Notes: generated from the letters alone by a model not told the origin. A DNA stretch of 64,000 nucleotides from Cecembia rubra (GCF_003014575.1 NZ_PYGF01000008.1:1-64000), one strand, 5' to 3'; counted from the stretch's first letter, positions 9,484 through 19,577 are shown. Made by a program: numbers and translations.

Positions 9484-10095
9484 TCAAAAATTTTCATTGG
9501 TTTCGGGCTCCTGGTTTTCGGAATAAAACTTATAAGTTAATACCAGGTCTACGGCTTTTTTAATTGCTTGATTAATGGGGAATTGCTGTGAGGTCAGCTG
9601 AAAATCAATGTTATATAATTCACCATAAACTCCTGTGCTTGAGGGAATGGGAAGGTTATCATTTACCAATCGAGTTGCTGCTTCAAATTCCGATTTTTTA
9701 CCTTCTTTTAATTTTTTGCAGGTGATGATTTCTTTTCTCCCTTCCTTATTTTTCCGGTAAGAAGAGCTAAAAAGCCTACAGATCAGCCCTCTATTGACAT
9801 AATCAGAGCAAAAACCCATGGTATTGTCCATTGAAATGGATTTATATAAGATACAAAGGCTTTGCTCATCTTGGCTTTCCAGTATTTCCAATGCTTTTTC
9901 AGCTTTTCCTTTATCATAAAGATCAAAGGCCAAAGGCAAAAACTCCAATATAGAAGCGTTAACCTTTGGGTTTGAACAGCAAAAACCACAGCCTGGGATA
10001 CAAGTAAGTCTACTGGCTTCCAAAAAAGCCTTGATTTCTGTATCCAACTCCTCAAATACCCTTCTGACTTCTTGGGATTTTTCCTGTAAATTCAT
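9484..10095 (-). CDS. YkgJ-family cysteine-cluster protein
   Basis: A 203-residue soluble protein with the N-terminal CIPGCGFCCSNP motif (about residues 32-43) and later conserved Cys residues (SLCILY, GFCSDYVNRGLICRLF, ITCKKL). This CxxxCxxCC pattern defines the YkgJ/CxBX family, predicted to bind zinc or an iron-sulfur cluster; its biochemical role is not established. It is the first gene of the minus-strand run that continues 20 bases later with the two small membrane proteins and GGGPS. Confidence 0.82.
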   Translation of the reverse strand: MNLQEKSQEVRRVFEELDTEIKAFLEASRLTCIPGCGFCCSNPKVNASILEFLPLAFDLYDKGKAEKALEILESQDEQSLCILYKSISMDNTMGFCSDYVNRGLICRLFSSSYRKNKEGRKEIITCKKLKEGKKSEFEAATRLVNDNLPIPSSTGVYGELYNIDFQLTSQQFPINQAIKKAVDLVLTYKFYSENQEPETNENF

Positions 10096-10291
10096 AGATT
10101 CTTAACAAAAGCCTGCGAAGGTAAAAATAGTTAATAATCAAAGCAATAGCGCAGATCAAAATGATTTTAAGAACAAAAAGTTCCAGGATAAAAAACAACT
10201 GATTTTCAATTTACCTCGTTATTGTTTTAAATTTAGAGCGTTTGGTCAGTCCAAAGGATACTAAGTTTCTCCGTATTTAAATTATAGAAAG

Positions 10292-11026
10292 ATGAGCAGC
10301 AGATTTGACAATTTTGAACAAAAAAGAGAAGAAAAAATCAGGAAGGCTTTTAAAGAGAGGGACTGGAATGAAATCAAGAGCAATGATTCCTGGGTAATTT
10401 TTAAGGTAATTTCAGAGTTTGTTGAAGGATTTGAAAAACTTGCCAAAATAGGCCCATGCGTTTCTGTTTTTGGATCCGCTAGGACTCATGAAGACCACCC
10501 TCATTATTTAATGGCGGAAGAAATTTCTGCCAAATTGGTAAGGCATGGCTATGGGGTAATTACAGGAGGGGGACCTGGAATCATGGAAGCAGCCAATAAG
10601 GGAGCTAGTTCAGAGAATGGTAAATCGGTCGGTTTATGTATCAAACTGCCTTTTGAAGCAAAAGGGAACATTTATATTGATCCAGACAAATTGATCAGCT
10701 TTGATTATTTTTTTGTACGAAAAGTCATGTTTACTAAGTATTCGCAGGGTTTCATCGTCTTGCCGGGAGGTTTCGGGACTTTAGACGAATTGTTTGAGGC
10801 ACTTACCTTGATACAGACCATTAAAATCGGTAGGTTTCCAATAGTTCTGGTGGGAAAAGAATTTTGGGGGGGATTGATCGATTGGATCAAAACTACGCTG
10901 TTGCAGCAGCATGCCTATATCAACCCTGAAGATCTTGATCTCTTTTTTATTGTGGACGATGCGACAGAAGCCGTAAAAGTTATCGATGAATTCTATAGTA
11001 AGTATTTATTGACCCCAAATTATTGA
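10292..11026 (+). CDS. LOG-family Rossmann-fold protein (TIGR00730)
   Basis: A 244-residue member of the LOG family, whose studied members are cytokinin riboside 5'-monophosphate phosphoribohydrolases or related nucleotide hydrolases. The two signatures are present: GGGPGIMEAANKG (about residues 90-102) and LPGGFGTLDELFE (about 156-168), where the PGGxGTxxE motif carries the catalytic residues. The N-terminal 45 residues are charged and precede the fold, typical for the longer bacterial form. A lytic transglycosylase gene starts 2 bases after the stop, so they are probably co-transcribed. Confidence 0.88.
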   Translation: MSSRFDNFEQKREEKIRKAFKERDWNEIKSNDSWVIFKVISEFVEGFEKLAKIGPCVSVFGSARTHEDHPHYLMAEEISAKLVRHGYGVITGGGPGIMEAANKGASSENGKSVGLCIKLPFEAKGNIYIDPDKLISFDYFFVRKVMFTKYSQGFIVLPGGFGTLDELFEALTLIQTIKIGRFPIVLVGKEFWGGLIDWIKTTLLQQHAYINPEDLDLFFIVDDATEAVKVIDEFYSKYLLTPNY

Positions 11027-11028
11027 TC

Positions 11029-11970
11029 ATGAGATCTTATCACCTATTTATCCTATATGCTCTTATCGCAATCCTGTTCGGCATCTTGATTTACCAGCAT
11101 AATCTGGAAAAGAACAGGATTTCTGATCAGTTTATTTTGGAGACACCTACAGGTGATAAAGTGGAGCTCACTATACCAGAACCCAAGTTCCGGATATTTG
11201 AACTACCTGACAAAATTTCCTTTTCCGGTGAGCCGGTTCCATTGGAAAAACAGGATGTTTATGAACGGTTGGAGAGGGAGATCTATGTAAATGTATATTG
11301 GCAGTCCAATATGGTATTGTTAATGAAACGCTCCGGCAAATTTCTACCAACTATTGAAAGGATTTTGAAGGAAAATGGGATTCCTGATGATTTCAAATAC
11401 CTGGTGATGGCGGAATCCGGTTTTCTGAATGTGGTGTCGCCCGCTGGCGCAAGTGGTTTTTGGCAATTGATGCCCGCCACAGCAAAAGAATATAATCTGG
11501 AGGTTAGCAATGAAGTGGATGAAAGGTACCATTTGGAAAAAGCCACTGTAGCAGCATGCAAATACCTGAAATCATCTTATGCCCGATTTGGCAATTGGAC
11601 TTCTGTGGCTGCAAGTTATAATATGGGAATTACAGGCTTGAAAAAAAGAAAAGAGGAGCAGCGCTTTGAAAACTACTACGACCTTTTTCTCAATGACGAG
11701 ACCAGTCGTTATATTTTTAGGGTATTGGCATTTAAGGAGATTTTTGAAAATCCCGAGAAATACGGTTTTGAACTCACCAAAAAAGATTATTACAGCCTTC
11801 CCTTACTCAGAGAACTAAAAGTAACCCAAAGCATCCCAAACCTTTCCCAATGGGCACTCAGGCATAACAGCAGTTACAAGGAATTAAAAATTCATAATCC
11901 ATGGTTGAGGTCCACCAAACTCACTGTGCCAAAAAATAAAGAATATTTTATCAAACTGCCTGTTACATAA
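11029..11970 (+). CDS. Lytic transglycosylase, SLT domain
   Basis: A 313-residue envelope enzyme predicted to cleave the glycan strand of peptidoglycan with 1,6-anhydro product formation. A signal anchor covers residues 3-23. The SLT domain holds the catalytic Glu in MAESGF (E129), the GFWQLMP motif, and the AAxYNMG motif later in the domain. The C-terminal 50 residues look like a degenerate LysM-type tail (SLPLLRELKVTQSIPNLSQWA). A TTG six bases upstream (11023) would overlap the LOG stop; the ATG at 11029 is preferred. Confidence 0.9.
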   Translation: MRSYHLFILYALIAILFGILIYQHNLEKNRISDQFILETPTGDKVELTIPEPKFRIFELPDKISFSGEPVPLEKQDVYERLEREIYVNVYWQSNMVLLMKRSGKFLPTIERILKENGIPDDFKYLVMAESGFLNVVSPAGASGFWQLMPATAKEYNLEVSNEVDERYHLEKATVAACKYLKSSYARFGNWTSVAASYNMGITGLKKRKEEQRFENYYDLFLNDETSRYIFRVLAFKEIFENPEKYGFELTKKDYYSLPLLRELKVTQSIPNLSQWALRHNSSYKELKIHNPWLRSTKLTVPKNKEYFIKLPVT

Positions 11971-12037
11971 ATTCAAAATACCTATTGCTGAAAAAAGTTC
12001 TTATTTTTCAATAACTTAAGTGCATAACTTAGGTGGT

Positions 12038-13840
12038 ATGAAAAAATTTTTAATCTGGCTTTTTTTCGGAGCAGCAGTTGTCCTTTTTTTGATCCTCAGA
12101 GGTATTCCATTTTTGATTAATAGCTACCTCAATGCCAACGCAGATAGGATTGTATCAAATCTGATTACAGGAGCAAGTTTGTTTGCTGATCACCAAGTGA
12201 GTTTTGGTCATATTCTTTTGGATTATGACTATACAGGAACTTACCTAAAAATCAGTGACATTAAAGTAAAACCAACCGAAGCTTTGTCTGATGACTATAT
12301 CCGGGTGGATCTGAGCATTGATCATTTGGATCTCACTGGATTTAAATGGTCAGAGTACCTTTTTAGAAATTCTATTGCTGTGGATTCTGCTTTGATCCGG
12401 AATATGGTTATTGTTTCCTCCACCCCGCCAATTGATTCGATACAGTTTATTCCTAAAAATCCCCAAAAAAGCAAGTCCAAGGATTATGAATCCGTAAGTG
12501 TCAAGTATTTTGATTTAAATGACCTTTCTATTGAATTGGTCAACAATTTATTTGACTCAGTAAGGGTTTCCCTCCAGGACATGGATTTAAAGGTTGAGGG
12601 TTTCTTGCTTTCTAAAGAAGATATACTGGATCCCAAATCATTATTTCATGTAGATAAAGTAAAGGGAAGTATAGGGGAGGCTGTGTTCCATTTTGATCAG
12701 TTTAGGCAATATGCCTTGGTCAAAAAGATTAGTCTGGATACAGACACAGAGTCTATGTCCTTTGGCTATATGGGCTTGCTCAACAAGCAGGGAAAATACC
12801 AATATACAGCGCAGTTCGATGAAATGCAGTCATGGACTGAAATCGATCATGCCAAACTGGACTTAAGAGGGGTGCATTTTGGCAATTTTCTCCGAAAAGG
12901 CATCATTGAAGTGGACACTGTATTTGCAAAGGGTTTGAGGATGGAAATATTTGTCGATAAGAGGAAACCGGAAGATAAGCTGAAAAGGCCTCAGATGGTA
13001 CATCAGCTATTCAAGAATTTAGGTCAGGTGATTCATATTGACCATATCTTTGTCAGTGATGCATATCTGAAAATTGAGGAACGGCCCGACAATTTGGCCC
13101 CAAGGGCAGGATTTTTGTATTTCTCGGATATGCAGGCACACATTATCAATTTCTCGAATTTTATTGAAAGGAGGGGTGAAAACAAATTGTTAAAGTTAGA
13201 TGCCAGTGGGAAATTGATGGGGCAGGGTTTAGTAAAGGTTCTTGCCCAATATGAGCTGGAAAGTGAGATTGGAGCCTTTACTTTAAATGGTACTTTAGGG
13301 CCGATGGACCTGAAAACACTTGATCCCATGATTGAACCTCAGGCAAAAGCCAGTATCAAATCCGGAAAATTAAATAGTTTGACCTTTGATATTCGGGGAA
13401 ATGATTATGATGGTACAGGTAAGCTCACGATTCTTTATGAGGATTTAGAGCTGGCACTTCTCAATCCAAAGTTTGAAAAAGACAACAATATTTTCAGAAA
13501 GCTTGGTTCTTTCCTTGCCAATAAACTGGTTATCAAATCCAATAATCCCAAAAAAAACGGAGAAATCGTAAATGGTACGGTATATTATATCAGGGACACA
13601 CATAAGTCAATGTTTGCCTATTGGTGGAAACTTATTTTTTCAGGATTGAAATCAACCCTGACAGGAGATGATCTGGAGGAATTGAAAAAGAAAGAGCAGG
13701 AAAGACAAACCCAATTTCAGGGTACAGGTTTAATTCAAAGTGCTCAACATGAAGATTCATCCAAGCATGAGTCAGATGGAAGCAAATTGTCCCGAAGGGA
13801 ACGTAGGGAAGAGCGAAGACAACTTAAAAATGGCGATTAG
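12038..13840 (+). CDS. AsmA/DUF748-like large envelope protein
   Basis: A 600-residue protein with one N-terminal membrane segment (about 3-25, FLIWLFFGAAVVLFLILRGIPFLI) followed by a long beta-rich periplasmic part with repeated short amphipathic strands. The order of segments and a C-terminal half with IKSGKLNSLTFDIRG and LASG-like turns recall the AsmA/DUF748 superfamily, thought to bridge or chaperone lipids across the envelope. The C-terminus is highly charged (Glu/Lys/Arg-rich). I do not recognise an exact family. A GTG at 12020 is in frame; the ATG at 12038, directly preceded by AGGTGGT, fits the membrane segment better. Confidence 0.6.
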   Translation: MKKFLIWLFFGAAVVLFLILRGIPFLINSYLNANADRIVSNLITGASLFADHQVSFGHILLDYDYTGTYLKISDIKVKPTEALSDDYIRVDLSIDHLDLTGFKWSEYLFRNSIAVDSALIRNMVIVSSTPPIDSIQFIPKNPQKSKSKDYESVSVKYFDLNDLSIELVNNLFDSVRVSLQDMDLKVEGFLLSKEDILDPKSLFHVDKVKGSIGEAVFHFDQFRQYALVKKISLDTDTESMSFGYMGLLNKQGKYQYTAQFDEMQSWTEIDHAKLDLRGVHFGNFLRKGIIEVDTVFAKGLRMEIFVDKRKPEDKLKRPQMVHQLFKNLGQVIHIDHIFVSDAYLKIEERPDNLAPRAGFLYFSDMQAHIINFSNFIERRGENKLLKLDASGKLMGQGLVKVLAQYELESEIGAFTLNGTLGPMDLKTLDPMIEPQAKASIKSGKLNSLTFDIRGNDYDGTGKLTILYEDLELALLNPKFEKDNNIFRKLGSFLANKLVIKSNNPKKNGEIVNGTVYYIRDTHKSMFAYWWKLIFSGLKSTLTGDDLEELKKKEQERQTQFQGTGLIQSAQHEDSSKHESDGSKLSRRERREERRQLKNGD

Positions 13841-13915
13841 TTTTTTTATAAAACCTTGCTGTTCATTTGCAGGTTTAATGATGGGTTTCTGGTAGGAATC
13901 CCTCAGTATAATTTG

Positions 13916-13923
13916 TAATTTTG
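13916..13923 (+). promoter_or_regulatory. Putative -7 element of the uvrA promoter
   Basis: TAATTTTG matches TAnnTTTG, 14 bases before the first in-frame ATG (13937) and 29 before the second (13952). The second gives the more usual leader length. Confidence 0.45.
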
Positions 13924-13951
13924 CAGGCTTAAAGAAATGCAAATCTCCTCC

Positions 13952-16783
13952 ATGTCAGACCATTCAGTAGAACAAAAAGAAGAGTTCATAGAAATTTTTG
14001 GGGCTAGAGAACACAACCTGAAAAATGTAGACCTTTCTATTCCCAGAAATAAGTTGGTAGTCATTACGGGCCTTAGTGGTAGTGGTAAAAGTTCTCTTGC
14101 TTTTGATACCATTTATGCAGAGGGTCAGCGTCGCTATATGGAGAGTTTTTCGGCTTATGCCCGTTCATTTTTAGGCGGGATGGAGCGTCCTGATGTGGAC
14201 AAAATCAATGGTCTTTCCCCGGTTATTTCCATAGAGCAGAAAACCACCTCTAAGAACCCAAGATCTACAGTAGGCACGGTTACAGAGATCTATGACTTCA
14301 TGAGGCTTTTATATGCTAGAGCAGGTGAAGCCTATTCTTACCTATCCGGACAAAAGATGATCAGGCAGACAGAAGACCAGATCATAGAACAGTTGTTTGA
14401 GAAATTCAATGGAAAAAAGCTATATATCTTAGCTCCGGTAGTTAAAGGGAGAAAAGGACATTACCGAGAGCTTTTTGAACAGATCCGCAAGATGGGTTTC
14501 TCCAAAGTCAGGGTAGATGGTGTGGTGATGGAGGTAGTTCCTAAGATGCAGCTTGACCGCTATAAAATCCATGACATTGAAATTGTTGTGGATAGGATAG
14601 TGGCAGATGTTGAGGATAGGTTCAGGATCAGCCAATCTCTGAAAACAGCCCTTCAGCATGGTAAAGGAGTAATAATGTTGAGGGATGAGGATGGCAATAT
14701 CCAACATTTTTCAAAATATTTGATGGATCCCACCACTGGTTTGTCCTATGATGAGCCTGCCCCAAATACTTTTTCATTCAATAGTCCCTATGGAGCCTGC
14801 CCCAGCTGCAATGGATTGGGATTGATTGAAGAGATTACCAAAGAAAGCATTATTCCAGATCCTACGCTGAGTATTACGAGGGGTGGAATAGCTCCGCTGG
14901 GAGAATATAGAGATATCTGGATATTCAAGAAGATTGAAGCCATTCTGAAGCATTATAAATGCAGCATCAGTACACCTATAGAGAATCTCCCTGCTGAAGT
15001 GGTGGACATCTTGCTATATGGGGACAAAGTGGAAGTAGCGGTGGACTCAGTCAAATATCCAGGAACCCAATGGCATACTACCTTTGAAGGGATTGTCAAT
15101 TTCCTGCAGAAACAGCAAGAAGGTGGTTCAGATAAAATTCAGGACTGGGTAAGTGAATTTACCAATACCAAAGTCTGTCCTGATTGTGAAGGCTACAGGC
15201 TCAAGAAGGAAGCATTGCATTTTAAAATTGACAATAAGCATATTGGCGAATTGGCAATGATGGATATTGCTTCTTTAGGGCTATGGTTTGATGGTCTGGA
15301 AACAAGAATTTCTGAGAGGCAACAGATTATTGCCAAAGAAGTACTCAAAGAAATCAGGAAGCGGATAGGCTTTTTATTGGATATTGGATTGGATTACCTT
15401 TCACTCAACCGACCTTTGAAAACCCTCTCCGGTGGGGAGGCACAACGTATTCGTCTTGCAACCCAAATAGGTACGCAGTTGGTTGGGGTACTTTATATCC
15501 TTGACGAACCAAGTATTGGCTTGCATCAAAGGGACAATGTAAAACTGATTAAAGCCCTTCAGGACCTTCGGGACTTAGGCAATTCTGTATTGGTCGTGGA
15601 GCATGATAAGGACATGATGATGGAAGCGGATTATGTGGTCGATATTGGTCCTGGAGCCGGAAGACACGGGGGGCAGATTGTCGCAATAGGTACTCCTCAG
15701 GAAATCCTTCAAAAAGGCAGCACAACGGCCCAATACCTTTCCGGGAAATTGAAGATTCAGATTCCTAAGGAGAGAAGAAAAGGAAGTGGAGATTTTCTTA
15801 AGTTAAATGGCGCCTCAGGACATAATTTAAAAAATGTAAACCTTAATCTTCCCCTGGGAAAAATGATCTGTGTAACCGGTGTATCAGGTTCCGGTAAGAG
15901 TTCTCTGATCCATGAGACATTGTTTCCATTACTTAACCAACATTTTTACAGGTCAAAAAGAGAACCCCTAGCCTATGGTTCTATAGAAGGGCTCCAACAC
16001 TTAGATAAGGTAATTGAAGTAGATCAGTCCCCTATCGGTAGGACACCAAGATCAAATCCAGCTACCTATACGGGAGTATTTACAGATATCAGGGCATTAT
16101 TTACAGAGTTACCTGAAGCCAAAATCAGAGGTTACAAAGCCGGGAGGTTCAGTTTTAATGTAAAGGGTGGACGCTGTGAAGATTGTGAGGGAGCAGGCAT
16201 GAAGTTGATTGAAATGGATTTTCTCCCCGATGTCCATATTCCTTGTGAGACCTGTAAAGGCAAACGGTATAACAGAGAAACACTGGAAGTCAGATTTAAA
16301 GGCAAATCCATTTCCGATGTCCTTGATATGACTGTAGAGCAAGCGGTTGAGTTTTTTGAAAACCAACCAAAAATACTTCGAAAGATAAAGACCTTGAATG
16401 ATGTAGGTCTAGGATATATCACATTGGGCCAACATGCCACTACATTGTCAGGCGGCGAAGCACAGCGGGTCAAATTGGCGACGGAGCTTTCAAAGAAAGA
16501 TACCGGTAAAACCTTTTATATCCTTGATGAGCCTACTACTGGATTACATTTTCAGGATATTGAACACCTTTTGGGTGTATTGAACAAATTGGTAGATAAG
16601 GGAAATACGGTTTTGATCATCGAGCACAACCTTGATATCATTAAAGTAGCAGACCATATCATTGACCTAGGTCCTGATGGAGGGGACAAAGGGGGGCAGA
16701 TAATCGCTGAGGGAATGCCAGAGGATGTGGCCAAGCATAAAAGCAGTCATACAGCCAGATTTCTTAAGCTTGAATTGGGTTAA
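13952..16783 (+). CDS. uvrA: Excinuclease ABC subunit A
   Basis: DNA-damage recognition ATPase of nucleotide excision repair, acting with UvrB. From this start it has 943 residues with two ABC modules: Walker A GLSGSGKSS near the N-terminus and GVSGSGKSS at the start of the second half, each with an LSGGEAQR signature and a DEP(S/T) Walker B. Zinc-finger CxxC pairs are visible at CPSCNGLG, CPDCEGYR and CEDCEGAG. The ATG at 13937 adds five residues and cannot be excluded; promoter spacing favours 13952. It is transcribed alone. Confidence 0.97.
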   Translation: MSDHSVEQKEEFIEIFGAREHNLKNVDLSIPRNKLVVITGLSGSGKSSLAFDTIYAEGQRRYMESFSAYARSFLGGMERPDVDKINGLSPVISIEQKTTSKNPRSTVGTVTEIYDFMRLLYARAGEAYSYLSGQKMIRQTEDQIIEQLFEKFNGKKLYILAPVVKGRKGHYRELFEQIRKMGFSKVRVDGVVMEVVPKMQLDRYKIHDIEIVVDRIVADVEDRFRISQSLKTALQHGKGVIMLRDEDGNIQHFSKYLMDPTTGLSYDEPAPNTFSFNSPYGACPSCNGLGLIEEITKESIIPDPTLSITRGGIAPLGEYRDIWIFKKIEAILKHYKCSISTPIENLPAEVVDILLYGDKVEVAVDSVKYPGTQWHTTFEGIVNFLQKQQEGGSDKIQDWVSEFTNTKVCPDCEGYRLKKEALHFKIDNKHIGELAMMDIASLGLWFDGLETRISERQQIIAKEVLKEIRKRIGFLLDIGLDYLSLNRPLKTLSGGEAQRIRLATQIGTQLVGVLYILDEPSIGLHQRDNVKLIKALQDLRDLGNSVLVVEHDKDMMMEADYVVDIGPGAGRHGGQIVAIGTPQEILQKGSTTAQYLSGKLKIQIPKERRKGSGDFLKLNGASGHNLKNVNLNLPLGKMICVTGVSGSGKSSLIHETLFPLLNQHFYRSKREPLAYGSIEGLQHLDKVIEVDQSPIGRTPRSNPATYTGVFTDIRALFTELPEAKIRGYKAGRFSFNVKGGRCEDCEGAGMKLIEMDFLPDVHIPCETCKGKRYNRETLEVRFKGKSISDVLDMTVEQAVEFFENQPKILRKIKTLNDVGLGYITLGQHATTLSGGEAQRVKLATELSKKDTGKTFYILDEPTTGLHFQDIEHLLGVLNKLVDKGNTVLIIEHNLDIIKVADHIIDLGPDGGDKGGQIIAEGMPEDVAKHKSSHTARFLKLELG

Positions 16784-16873
16784 GCACTTAGATTGACCTA
16801 CCATTGCATAAATATTTCCCTGCTGTAAAAATTTGGAGGCAATATTATTTGCTTGACTATATTTGGATCAGGC

Positions 16874-17926
16874 ATGAATAGGATTCGTTTATATTGGAGT
16901 TTACAGATTTTGGGCTGGTCGAGCTATGCTTTGATCAACCTTTTTTTTGTCTCGCTTGATAGAGGGATATCCACAGTCCAGATAGGTGCTTTTACTTCCT
17001 TGGCGGCTTTTTATCTGATTTCTACCCATATTTTCAGAAATATTGTCAAAAAGTATGACTGGCTGAATCTTACTTTCAGCAGGCTTTTGATAAATACGCT
17101 TATAGGATTGGGATTATTGAGTGTGTTCAACATGATAGCTCAGATTATCATCAATCTTATCTTTGATACTTTAGATCCCGAAGTAGACTTTCGGCCTGTA
17201 GTGATATCTGTAAATATTTTTGTCAGCTTCCTTTTTTATTCACTCTGGTCTATGCTGTATTTCCTTTTCCATTTTTTGGACAATTACAATCAGAGTTTAA
17301 AGTATCAGGCCAAAATCAATGAAATTCAACTGAACCATCTCAAAAGTCAGTTGAACCCGCACTTTATCTTTAACGCTCTGAACTCCGTTAGGGCATTGGT
17401 AGATGAAGATCCCAAAAAAGCCAAGCTGGCCATTACACAGCTTTCCAATATTCTCCGGTTTTCTTTGATGATGGACAGAAAGAGGACTATTGATTTTGAG
17501 GATGAAATCAACACGGTGAAAGATTACCTGAATTTAGAATCCATCCGATTTGAAGAAAGGCTTACCATCAAATATAATATTGAACCTGCTGCCTATGATT
17601 TCAAGGTACCTCCCATGATGTTGCAGACTATAGTGGAAAATGCCATAAAACATGGGATTTCCAATCGGGTTAAAGGAGGTGTAATTGAAGTAAAATGTTA
17701 TGAAGGTATCACCGATGACCTGGTCATTCAGGTTAAAAACAGTGGGCAGCTCAAATCAAGTGTATTTACCAAAAAAAGGGATGGAGAAGGTCATGGAATC
17801 AGCAATACGATTCAACGTTTAAAGCTTATTTATGGCAATAGATCCTCTTTCAAAATTTACAATTCAGGGGATGAATTTGTAGTAACCGAAATAAAAATTC
17901 CAAAACAAAGCCTTACATTAGGTTAA
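16874..17926 (+). CDS. Sensor histidine kinase, LytS/YehU type
   Basis: A 350-residue membrane kinase. The N-terminal half has four hydrophobic segments (about residues 8-150). The C-terminal half has the His_kinase domain (PF06580) with the phospho-acceptor His in LNPHFIFNALN and an ATPase domain with PMMLQTIVENAIKHG (N box) and GHGISNTIQRL. It is followed 12 bases later by a LytTR response regulator, the classical pair. A TTG at 16853 would add a poorly conserved leader; the ATG at 16874 is preceded by a GGATCAGG site. The stimulus cannot be read from the sequence. Confidence 0.9.
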   Translation: MNRIRLYWSLQILGWSSYALINLFFVSLDRGISTVQIGAFTSLAAFYLISTHIFRNIVKKYDWLNLTFSRLLINTLIGLGLLSVFNMIAQIIINLIFDTLDPEVDFRPVVISVNIFVSFLFYSLWSMLYFLFHFLDNYNQSLKYQAKINEIQLNHLKSQLNPHFIFNALNSVRALVDEDPKKAKLAITQLSNILRFSLMMDRKRTIDFEDEINTVKDYLNLESIRFEERLTIKYNIEPAAYDFKVPPMMLQTIVENAIKHGISNRVKGGVIEVKCYEGITDDLVIQVKNSGQLKSSVFTKKRDGEGHGISNTIQRLKLIYGNRSSFKIYNSGDEFVVTEIKIPKQSLTLG

Positions 17927-17938
17927 AATTCCAACAAA

Positions 17939-18676
17939 ATGAGAGCATTAGTAATCGATGATGAAAGATTGGCCAGAAAAGAGCTGATCAACCTCCTTTC
18001 CCAATTTGACCAAGTAGAAGTTGTTGGTGAAGCCAATAATGTGGATGATGCGAAAGAAAAAATCGAATCCCTATTACCGGATGTTGTTTTCTTGGATATA
18101 CAGATGCCGGAGAAGACTGGGTTTGATTTACTTGAGGAGTTGGATAACGTTCCGCATGTGATTTTTACCACTGCTTATGATGAATATGCCCTTAAGGCTT
18201 TTCAGGTCAATGCATTGGATTATTTATTGAAACCGGTGGAACAAAAACGATTGGGAGAGGCCATTGAAAGACTTCAGAAAAAACTCAGTGAAACATCTGA
18301 AAGACAGGCAGAAGTTACGGCAGCCCATCAAAACAAAAAGTTGACTTTGGATGATCAGGTATTTGTAAAAGATGGAGACAGATGCTGGTTTGTCAAGCTC
18401 TCCAATGTGAGGCTTTTTGAATCGGATGGAAATTATATCAAGGTATATTTTGACAATAATAAACCGATGATCCATAAATCATTGAATGCCCTGGACGAGC
18501 GTCTTGATGAAAAATCATTTTTTAGAGCTAGTAGAAAGCATATTATCAACCTAAGTTGGGTGGAGGCAATTGAGCCTTGGTTTAATGGCGGACTCGTGGT
18601 TACTTTGAAAGGTGGGGACAGGATCGAAGTAAGTAGAAGGCAGGCTGCTAGATTTAAAGATATGATGAGTCTATAA
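17939..18676 (+). CDS. LytTR-family response regulator (LytR/AlgR type)
   Basis: A 245-residue transcription regulator. The receiver domain (1-120) has acidic pocket DDE (residues 7-9), the phospho-acceptor Asp in VVFLDIQMP, the switch Thr in FTTAYDEYA, and the KP Lys in LLKPV. The LytTR DNA-binding domain covers about 145-245 (HKSLNALDERL, FFRASRKHIINL). It sits 12 bases after the LytS-type kinase gene and is surely its partner. No target operators are recognised in this window. Confidence 0.93.
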   Translation: MRALVIDDERLARKELINLLSQFDQVEVVGEANNVDDAKEKIESLLPDVVFLDIQMPEKTGFDLLEELDNVPHVIFTTAYDEYALKAFQVNALDYLLKPVEQKRLGEAIERLQKKLSETSERQAEVTAAHQNKKLTLDDQVFVKDGDRCWFVKLSNVRLFESDGNYIKVYFDNNKPMIHKSLNALDERLDEKSFFRASRKHIINLSWVEAIEPWFNGGLVVTLKGGDRIEVSRRQAARFKDMMSL

Positions 18677-18807
18677 ATCACAGGATTAAAGACTTGCCAA
18701 GAAAAATAAAATGCATTTATTTGATTGTAAAAGTTAAAATTTGTAAATAGCCTATTGATAAAACAATTTTAGGGCATTTATATTTTACAGTTTCCCAAAA
18801 AAAATCT

Positions 18808-19563
18808 ATGAAAGAGGAAAGAATTCTTATCGTTGAAGACGATGTTAACATTGCGGAGAACATTGAGGAGATTTTAGAACTTTTAGGATATGTTAACATT
18901 GATATTGCCAATTCAGCCAATCAGGCCATAAAAATAATTAAAAAGTACAAGCCTGATTTGGTATTTATGGATATCAAACTCAAAGGAGATAAGGATGGTA
19001 TAGAGCTTGGAGAAATCATCAAACAGATGATTGAAGTTCCTTTGGTATATGTGACTTCCTATAGTGATCCTACTATCATTGAAAGAGCCAAAAGAATAAA
19101 TCCTGCCGGTTTTATTGTAAAACCTTTCAATACCAATGATATCCATGCCATTGTAGAGATTGTGCTTTATAACAAAAGAACCAAGCCAAATATAGAGGCA
19201 GTGGCTACCAAGGCCAAAGATGATAGCCCTTATCTGGTAACTGATGCAGTGTTTATTAAAGCAGATAATGCTTATGAGAGGGTTCCATATAAAGACATTT
19301 ATTATGTTGAGGCCAATGGCAATATGGTTACGATTTACACTAAAGGTAGAAACTTTACAATCCGGAAATCCATGAAAGATATGGAAGATAAATTACCTGC
19401 CCATCTTTTCCTGAGGGTTCAGAAATCTTTCATCGTACAATTGGGACAGATAGAGAGCTTTAACACAAAAGATATCACCCTGATGTCAGGGGCAGTAGTC
19501 CAAGTAGGTAGGCAATATTACAACAGCTTCCTTGCCAAACTCAATACTATTACCGAAAGTTAA
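18808..19563 (+). CDS. LytTR-family response regulator, second copy
   Basis: A 251-residue regulator. The receiver has EDD (residues 9-11), phospho-acceptor Asp in VFMDIKLKGDKDG, Thr/Ser in YVTSYSD and KP in IVKPFNT. The C-terminal LytTR domain (about 148-251) has IRKSMKDMEDKL and FLRVQKSFIV. It has its own upstream gap of 131 bases, so it may be transcribed separately, and it lacks an adjacent kinase. Its receiver differs clearly from the preceding regulator (KLKGDKDGIEL versus QMPEKTGFDL), so it is not a recent duplicate. Confidence 0.9.
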   Translation: MKEERILIVEDDVNIAENIEEILELLGYVNIDIANSANQAIKIIKKYKPDLVFMDIKLKGDKDGIELGEIIKQMIEVPLVYVTSYSDPTIIERAKRINPAGFIVKPFNTNDIHAIVEIVLYNKRTKPNIEAVATKAKDDSPYLVTDAVFIKADNAYERVPYKDIYYVEANGNMVTIYTKGRNFTIRKSMKDMEDKLPAHLFLRVQKSFIVQLGQIESFNTKDITLMSGAVVQVGRQYYNSFLAKLNTITES

Positions 19564-19577
19564 AATAATGGAAAAAG

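Noticed and set aside
11023-11028. TTG start of the lytic transglycosylase overlapping the LOG stop
   Set aside because: The ATG at 11029 is only two codons later and gives a normal signal-anchor start.
13937-13951. Earlier ATG of uvrA
   Set aside because: It would leave only a very short leader after the -7 element. Kept as an alternative only.
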